7,054 nt of DNA. Origin: Candidatus Zixiibacteriota bacterium. GTDB lineage: Bacteria; Zixibacteria; MSB-5A5; JAUVRN01. Within the stretch, counting starts at the first letter, position 1. Every line of letters begins with the position of its first letter. Below are positions 4,101 to 7,054 of this stretch, one piece after another. Under the pieces are notes generated by a model. It saw only the letters and a list, made by a program, of their open reading frames with translations, ran no database searches and had not been told where the DNA came from. The stretch covers positions 1-7,054 of the forward strand of contig JAUVRN010000099.1 in assembly GCA_030597645.1 (NCBI GenBank), in the 5' to 3' direction. Made by a program: the position numbers and the translations under genes.

Positions 4101-7054
4101 ACCGAAGGTCGCTTCGGCTATGCGCTCGATTTTGACGGCACGGATGACTACGTCGAATTCGCCAATACGACCGACCTGCAGCTGACCTCGGACTTTACCG
4201 TCGAAGCCTGGGTAAGGGCGGACAACTGGCCCAGCAGCACCATGGTCATATTGCGAAAGGGCTCCGTCGATTCGATCAACTATCTGCTGAGAAAGGATGA
4301 AGACAATCTGCCCTCGTTCCAGGTGAAGTCCACCACGACGGACTCCAACTTCGCCCTGGGTAGCGCGACCGATTGGGGCTCCGACGAGTGGCACTACGTG
4401 GTGGGCACGTGGGAAGGCGATAGCGTCAAGATCTACGTGGACGGGGCATTGGCCGGCAGTGACGAGGCCAGCGGGACACCCCTGGTAGACAGCGAGGTCT
4501 TGCACATCGGCGACAACACCACAGGCTCGGCAGAGTGGGAAGGTCTCATCGATGAGGTGAGAATCACGGCGCGAGCGCTGACGGCCACGGAAATCGCCGA
4601 CAACTACACGTTGGTGAGCGGCACGTACTCGTGGAAGGTAGCGGCAGACGACGGTGTAACGCTGGCGGTCTCGGAGACCCGCACGTTCGACATCGAACCC
4701 CCGGGTCCCAATGATCCACCTGTCGTGACGCTGCTGTCGCCACCCGATGACAGCACCACCGGATACGGGCACATGGAGCTGAGCGCAGACGTCGATGATC
4801 CCGATGGCGATCTGCTGACCGTATCATACTACGGCGACCAGAACCCCACCCCAACAACCCTGCTCTATCAGGAGACGGGGGTCTCGGTGCCGGCCACAAT
4901 GAGTTATGACTGGTACGGTGAGCCTTCGGAATTCCCGGTGACCGGCAACACGCTGGGGCTGTGGCGAGTCAACGAGAACACAGGATCCACGGCGGCGGAG
5001 GCAACCTTGTATGGTCACGATGGTACCATCACCGGTGCCACGTGGGTCACAGGCCAATTCGGCTCGGCGCTCGACTTTGACGGTGACAACGACCGCGTCG
5101 AAGCCCCCAGTACGACCGAGCTGGAGGTGGCCGGCCCCATGACCATAGAGGCGTGGATCAACCCGCGGTCCTTCAATCCCGGTGAGTCGGGATACAACGT
5201 AATCGCCCGCAAGGGCGGCAACTCGGCCATCAACTTCATCATTAGAGCTCATGACAGTGCGCCGTCCTTACAGGTGAATACCGAGGTGGATACCTATGAG
5301 GCGATGGGCACCTCATCCGACTGGAGCACAGGCACCTGGCATTACCTGGTGGGCGTGTGGGATGGCTCCTTCCTCAGGCTCTATCTGGACGGCGTCCTGC
5401 TGGACAGTGCCGCCGGATTGGGGACACCGCTGGTCGATGACACGGTGTTTATCATCGGTGATCGACCCATGGGCGGCTCGGGATGGGACGGCCTGATCGA
5501 CGAAGTCCGGTATACCAACGGCGCTTTGTCCGCGGCGCAAATCGCCGCCATGTATCGTCTGGATGTCGGCACGTACTACTGGCGGGTGGAAGCCGGTGAC
5601 GGCGTCATAGATGTGCTGTCGGAAACCAGGTACTTCCATGTGGGCGAACCGCCGCCTTTGGTGCCGACACTCCTGAGTCCGACGAATACCGCAGAGATCA
5701 CGGTCAACTTGCCGACGTTCGAGTGGAGCTCCACGGCGGGAACAGGCGGCACGTACACACTTGAGTACGCACTGGATGTCGGCTTCACGACCGGAGTGCA
5801 GACCATTACCGGTATCACGGATACCAGCTATACCGTGACTTCAGGCAGCGAACTGGCCGACGGAATCTGGTACTGGCACGCCGAAGCGTTTGACGACGAA
5901 AGTGTGGGCAGCGGGTATCAGGCTACGCCCTTCACGTTCACCGTCAACACGGTGGTCAACGCGCCGCCGGTCGTAGTGCTCGATGCGCCGGCCGACGGAG
6001 CCATACTGGCCCAGGACTATGCCGACCTGCTGGCGACCGTCACGGATGCGGATGGCGATCCCATGACCGTCTGGATCTACGGCGGCACCACATCGGATGC
6101 CAGCGATCTGTTGCATATGGTCGAGGGCGTGGTCAGCGGGACGCAAGTCAACTACGAGTGGAACGCACCGGTCCTGCAGGTGACGGCGGACACGCGCGGT
6201 CTATGGCGCATGAATGAGAACACGGGTCTCACGGTCGCAGACGAAAGTGGCAATGGCAATACGGGGACCATCGTCGGCCCGACGTGGTCCACGGCGGGCC
6301 AGTTCGGCCCGTCCCTGGCGTACGATGGCGATCCCAGTGACAACCTCAATGTAGGCAACGATCCCAGCCTGAATCCCACGAACGAGATAACGTGTGAAGC
6401 CTGGGTCTACGTGGATGCGATCACCGGCTGGGGCAACAAGTTCTTCACCCGGGACTCGTGCGTTTCCATGCGTGTCATGGATAATGGTGGGCTCCGATTC
6501 GAGATCATGATCGACGGTTCGCCCTACATCTGGCCTTTCGCAGACACGCCTCCGGGCAGCGTGCCGCTCGATGAATGGGTGCATGTGGCGGGTACCTGCG
6601 ACAACGGTGGCGTGCTTAGATCCTATATCAACGGGCAAATGCTGGCCACGGGTAGCCTGGGCGGTGCCATGGGTGAGGCATCCTCAGACATGTACATTGG
6701 CTGGTGGCCGAACTACGCCATGAACGGGATGATGGACGAGGTGCGGGTCAGCAGCCGGGCGCTCACCTCATCTGAGATCTGGGCCAACTCCAGACTCGTC
6801 ACGGGCACGTATTACTGGAAGGTGATCGTGAGCGATGGTCTGGAGGACGACACGTCGGAAACGCGGAGCTTCGACATCGAGCCGTCTGACATCACACCAC
6901 CTGAGATTACGCTCAATGCGCCGGCTGACGGGGCGCAATTCCCGCCTGGATCATCCGTGGAGCTCGATGGGACCGTTTCGGATCCGGAGTTGAGTCCCCT
7001 GGAGGTCTGGATCTATGGTGACACGAGTTCGCCACCGACTACGTTGCTGTATCA
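462..7054 (+). CDS. Giant multi-domain LamG / Ig-FN3-like repeat protein, main part, open at right edge
   Basis: There are 2197 codons without a stop, in the same frame as the fragment ending at 461, and the coding region runs off the window. The order is propeller blades 3-7 (to 1166), second half of LamG 1 (1167-1523), Ig-like closing strands (1524-1613), FN3-A (1614-1910), composite Ig/LamG units 2-5 (1911-5651), FN3-B (5652-5957), composite unit 6 (5958-6893) and the start of unit 7. The LamG domains carry ALDFDG, TIEAWV, WHYLVGVWDG, LYIDGVL and GLIDEVR motifs, which identify a ligand-binding beta-sandwich. No catalytic motif was recognised, and I infer extracellular binding or adhesion. 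Cysteine is nearly absent outside LamG 6. If the TGA is real, translation would have to restart. Candidates are GTG 480, GTG 585 and ATG 690; none has a convincing Shine-Dalgarno sequence and all lie inside the propeller. The likelier reading is one protein spanning 3 to beyond 7054. Confidence 0.92.
1167..1523 (+). other. LamG domain 1, second half
   Basis: The LamG fold resumes after the insertion. NIVNKGASYGLGINED corresponds to NVIARKG...NFIIRAHD in LamG 5. The strand WTQVAMTYGRSYVRLYINGEL starts at 1320 and corresponds to the usual WHxVxGTWxGxxLxLYxDGxL. FDLMIGDDFQGTIDEVRI (about 1425-1478) and DRALTATEI close the domain as in all other copies. Joined to the segment at 3-116 it would make a LamG of normal length, apart from the part cut by the window edge. 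This is the main reason to treat 117-1166 as an insertion and not as a separate neighbouring domain. Confidence 0.85.
1524..1613 (+). other. Ig/FN3-like closing strands after LamG 1
   Basis: The segment GTYYWRASADDG followed by LSPVLSLNLIG has the pattern of the last two strands (F and G) of an Ig/FN3-like domain of the type ...YEWYVVVSDG...SPTWTF. The equivalent segment follows every LamG in the window (starting at 2745, 3675, 4614, 5562 and 6798), for example GTYYWRVEAGDG with SETRYFHV. I read it as the end of an Ig-like domain whose first strands precede the LamG. For this unit those first strands would be upstream of the window. Confidence 0.65.
1614..1910 (+). other. Uninterrupted FN3/Ig-like domain (FN3-A)
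   Basis: This is a domain of about 95 residues starting GPDVPVLLLPNDG. It contains APQFTWSSTAGGGGT (strand B region), LFTTGVVTSSGLTDTTHTPS (strands C' and E region) and the F strand TYYWHVAAVDAG, then SGYQAHPFELAI. The F strand is the same motif as the YYWRV strand that follows each LamG domain, but here the Ig-like fold is complete with no LamG inside it. It therefore serves as an internal reference for what the interrupted copies should look like. It is clearly paralogous to FN3-B at 5652, with shared WSSTAG-GGT, FTTGV, GLTDT/GITDT, YWH and SGYQA-PF. It is probably a spacer or a binding module. Confidence 0.75.
1911..2837 (+). repeat. Composite unit 2: Ig-like with inserted LamG 2 (subtype A)
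   Basis: The Ig-like first part occupies 1911-2144. It starts APQITLTSPPEDS, then MELEVSVSEPEGNPMTIWIYGD, SDLLYLQE and YDWSAPVL. LamG 2 occupies 2145-2744. It opens GLWHFDENTGSTTADAT, continues with GRFGAALDFDGD and LTIEMWVNPRSY, NVICRKG, NFIIRAHD, DWSTGSWHYLVGVWDGS and LYIDGVQL, and ends EWDGLIDEVRYTNGAL. The Ig-like closing strands occupy 2745-2837 (EYSWRVRAFDG). The LamG is full length at 200 residues. The NFIIRAHD, DWSTG-WHYLVGVWDGS and RYTNGAL stretches are shared with unit 5 and not with units 3 and 4. It is presumably a glycan- or surface-binding module; the ligand cannot be predicted. Confidence 0.85.
2838..3767 (+). repeat. Composite unit 3: Ig-like with inserted LamG 3 (subtype B)
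   Basis: The Ig-like first part (2838-3077) begins QAPSIVLNSPPTDS. Its B-C region is divergent: VDDNVRDVVTVRMDGG replaces the usual DPEGDxMTVWIYGD, although LIYEESV still matches the LLYxEE of the other copies. LamG 3 (3078-3674) shows GLWHFNEGTGTSVADAS, GKFGQAVDFDGSGDYVEI, FTLDAWVYAEAW and VIARKG. It then has NYLLRKDD and SFQVHSTTTTSNFALGS, VAGVWEGDSLKVYVNGVL, VLHIGDNTSGAAEWDG and LIDEVRLSNRALTATEI. The closing strands (3675-3767) contain RYYWQAWASDG and SEIRYFDV. The NYLLRKD, SNFALGS-TDWG and LHIGDNT-G segments pair this unit with unit 4. Confidence 0.85.
3768..4709 (+). repeat. Composite unit 4: Ig-like with inserted LamG 4 (subtype B)
   Basis: The Ig-like first part (3768-4007) reads NDPPVITLLSPAQDS, then ALSAEVDDPEGDLMTVWVYGD, SDLLYIEEDV and NHTWTAPVLG. 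It is the most canonical copy of a DPxGD-type Ig/FN3-like domain. LamG 4 (4008-4613) shows GLWHFDDGSGGTASDAT, GRFGYALDFDGTDDYVEF, FTVEAWVRADNW and LRKG. It continues with NYLLRKDEDNLPSFQVKS, SNFALGSATDWGSDEW, VVGTWEGDSVKIYVDGAL, LHIGDNTTGSAEWEG and LIDEVRITARALTATEI. The closing strands (4614-4709) are GTYSWKVAADDG and SETRTFDI. It is close to unit 3 at both protein and DNA level, which suggests a local tandem duplication. Confidence 0.85.
4710..5651 (+). repeat. Composite unit 5: Ig-like with inserted LamG 5 (subtype A)
   Basis: The Ig-like first part (4710-4955) reads NDPPVVTLLSPPDDS, then MELSADVDDPDGDLLTVSYYGD, PTTLLYQETGV and SYDWYGEP. LamG 5 (4956-5561) shows GLWRVNENTGSTAAEAT, HDGTITGATW, GQFGSALDFDGDNDRVEA, MTIEAWINPRSF and NVIARKG. 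It continues with NFIIRAHDSAPSLQV, DWSTGTWHYLVGVWDGS, LRLYLDGVLLDSAAG and GWDGLIDEVRYTNGAL. The closing strands (5562-5651) are GTYYWRVEAGDG and SETRYFHV. It groups with unit 2 despite being two units away. A block of 23 identical bases at the GLIDEV motif (5484-5506) is nevertheless shared with unit 3 (3597-3619), so the LamG ends may have exchanged sequence. Confidence 0.85.
5652..5957 (+). other. Uninterrupted FN3/Ig-like domain (FN3-B)
   Basis: This is a complete FN3/Ig-like domain of about 98 residues plus linker, beginning PPLVPTLLSPTNTAEI. LPTFEWSSTAGTGGT, FTTGVQTITGITDTSYTVTS and the F strand IWYWHAEAFDDE lead to SGYQATPFTFTV. It is paralogous to FN3-A at 1614, and the two bracket the four composite units 2-5. 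No LamG is inserted: the E-strand region (SYTVTS) runs into the F strand (WYWHAEAF) through a linker of about seven residues, the loop that holds about 200 residues of LamG in the composite units. Confidence 0.75.
5958..6893 (+). repeat. Composite unit 6: Ig-like with divergent inserted LamG 6
   Basis: The Ig-like first part (5958-6197) reads NAPPVVVLDAPADGA, LLATVTDADGDPMTVWIYGG, SDLLHMVEGV and NYEWNAPVL. LamG 6 (6198-6797) opens GLWRMNENTGLTVADESGN, then GQFGPSLAYDGDPSDNLNV, ITCEAWVYVDAITGWGNK and FFTRDSCVSMRVMDNGGLRF. It continues with WVHVAGTCDNGGVLRSYINGQM and YIGWWPNYAMNGMMDEVRVS, and ends RALTSSEI. It lacks the RKG segment and the AEWDG segment typical of LamG 2-5. It carries three cysteines (codons at 6393, 6459 and 6597), whereas LamG 3, 4 and 5 have none. 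The closing strands (6798-6893) are GTYYWKVIVSDG and SETRSFDI. It represents a separate LamG lineage, perhaps with a different ligand. Confidence 0.83.
6894..7054 (+). repeat. Composite unit 7: start of Ig-like domain, cut by window edge
   Basis: TPPEITLNAPADGAQF is followed by VELDGTVSDPELSPLEVWIYGD and PPTTLLY. The order and spacing are those of the Ig-like first part of the other composite units. PPTTLLY is closest to PTTLLYQETG in unit 5. If the pattern holds, an E strand of the type YDWSAPVL and another LamG domain should follow within about 100 bases to the right of the window. The last complete codon is 7050-7052. Confidence 0.8.

Noticed and set aside
3795..4772. Long minus-strand open frame (325 codons)
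   Set aside because: It lies antisense across units 4 and 5, whose plus-strand translation has clear LamG and Ig-like motifs. Its own translation is Arg/Val/His-rich with no recognisable domain, as expected for a GC-rich antisense shadow.
6201..6638. Minus-strand open frame (145 codons), and a similar one at 4824-5252
   Set aside because: Both are antisense to LamG-containing units, have no plausible domain, and overlap the coding frame completely.
1911..6893. Periodic repeats as a CRISPR-like or satellite array
   Set aside because: The period of about 930 bases, codon-level drift and intact reading frame show protein-domain repeats, not short DNA repeats with spacers.

Overview
The whole window is one plus-strand reading frame (codons starting at 3, 6, 9 and so on) that enters from the left edge and leaves at the right edge. 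It encodes part of a very large repetitive, all-beta, presumably secreted or surface-displayed protein. The frame is interrupted once, by an in-frame TGA at 459-461. From 462 to 7052 it stays open for 2197 codons. Neither the true N-terminus (signal peptide) nor the C-terminus (anchor or sorting signal) is in the window. I see no RNA gene, promoter, terminator, insertion sequence, CRISPR array or second gene.

The DNA is GC-rich by eye. The protein is rich in Asp, Gly, Thr, Ser and Trp and very poor in Cys. Concatenated LamG (concanavalin A-like) and Ig/FN3-like domains of this style are common in giant secreted proteins of FCB-group bacteria and other mostly uncultured lineages. That placement is an inference from style; no taxonomic marker is present.

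Layout. (i) 3-1613: the end of composite unit 1. It is a LamG domain whose first half (3-116) and second half (1167-1523) are separated by a 1050-nt insertion (117-1166), which reads as a seven-bladed beta-propeller with BNR/Asp-box-like turns. The closing strands of an Ig-like domain follow (1524-1613). (ii) 1614-1910: an uninterrupted FN3/Ig-like domain (FN3-A). (iii) 1911-5651: four tandem composite units of 927-942 nt. Each is the first part of an Ig/FN3-like domain, then a complete LamG domain, then the last two strands of the Ig/FN3-like domain. Units 2 and 5 form one subtype and units 3 and 4 another, so the order is A-B-B-A. (iv) 5652-5957: a second uninterrupted FN3-like domain (FN3-B), clearly related to FN3-A. 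(v) 5958-6893: composite unit 6, with a divergent LamG. (vi) 6894-7054: the start of unit 7, cut by the window edge.

The most notable feature is nesting. LamG domains appear to be inserted into Ig/FN3-like domains, and in unit 1 a seven-bladed propeller is inserted into the LamG, giving three levels. The likely role is extracellular binding or adhesion, for example to glycans or surfaces. No enzymatic motif was recognised. The single TGA lies between propeller blades 2 and 3 in otherwise well-conserved coding sequence. It is either a recent nonsense mutation or a sequencing or assembly error.
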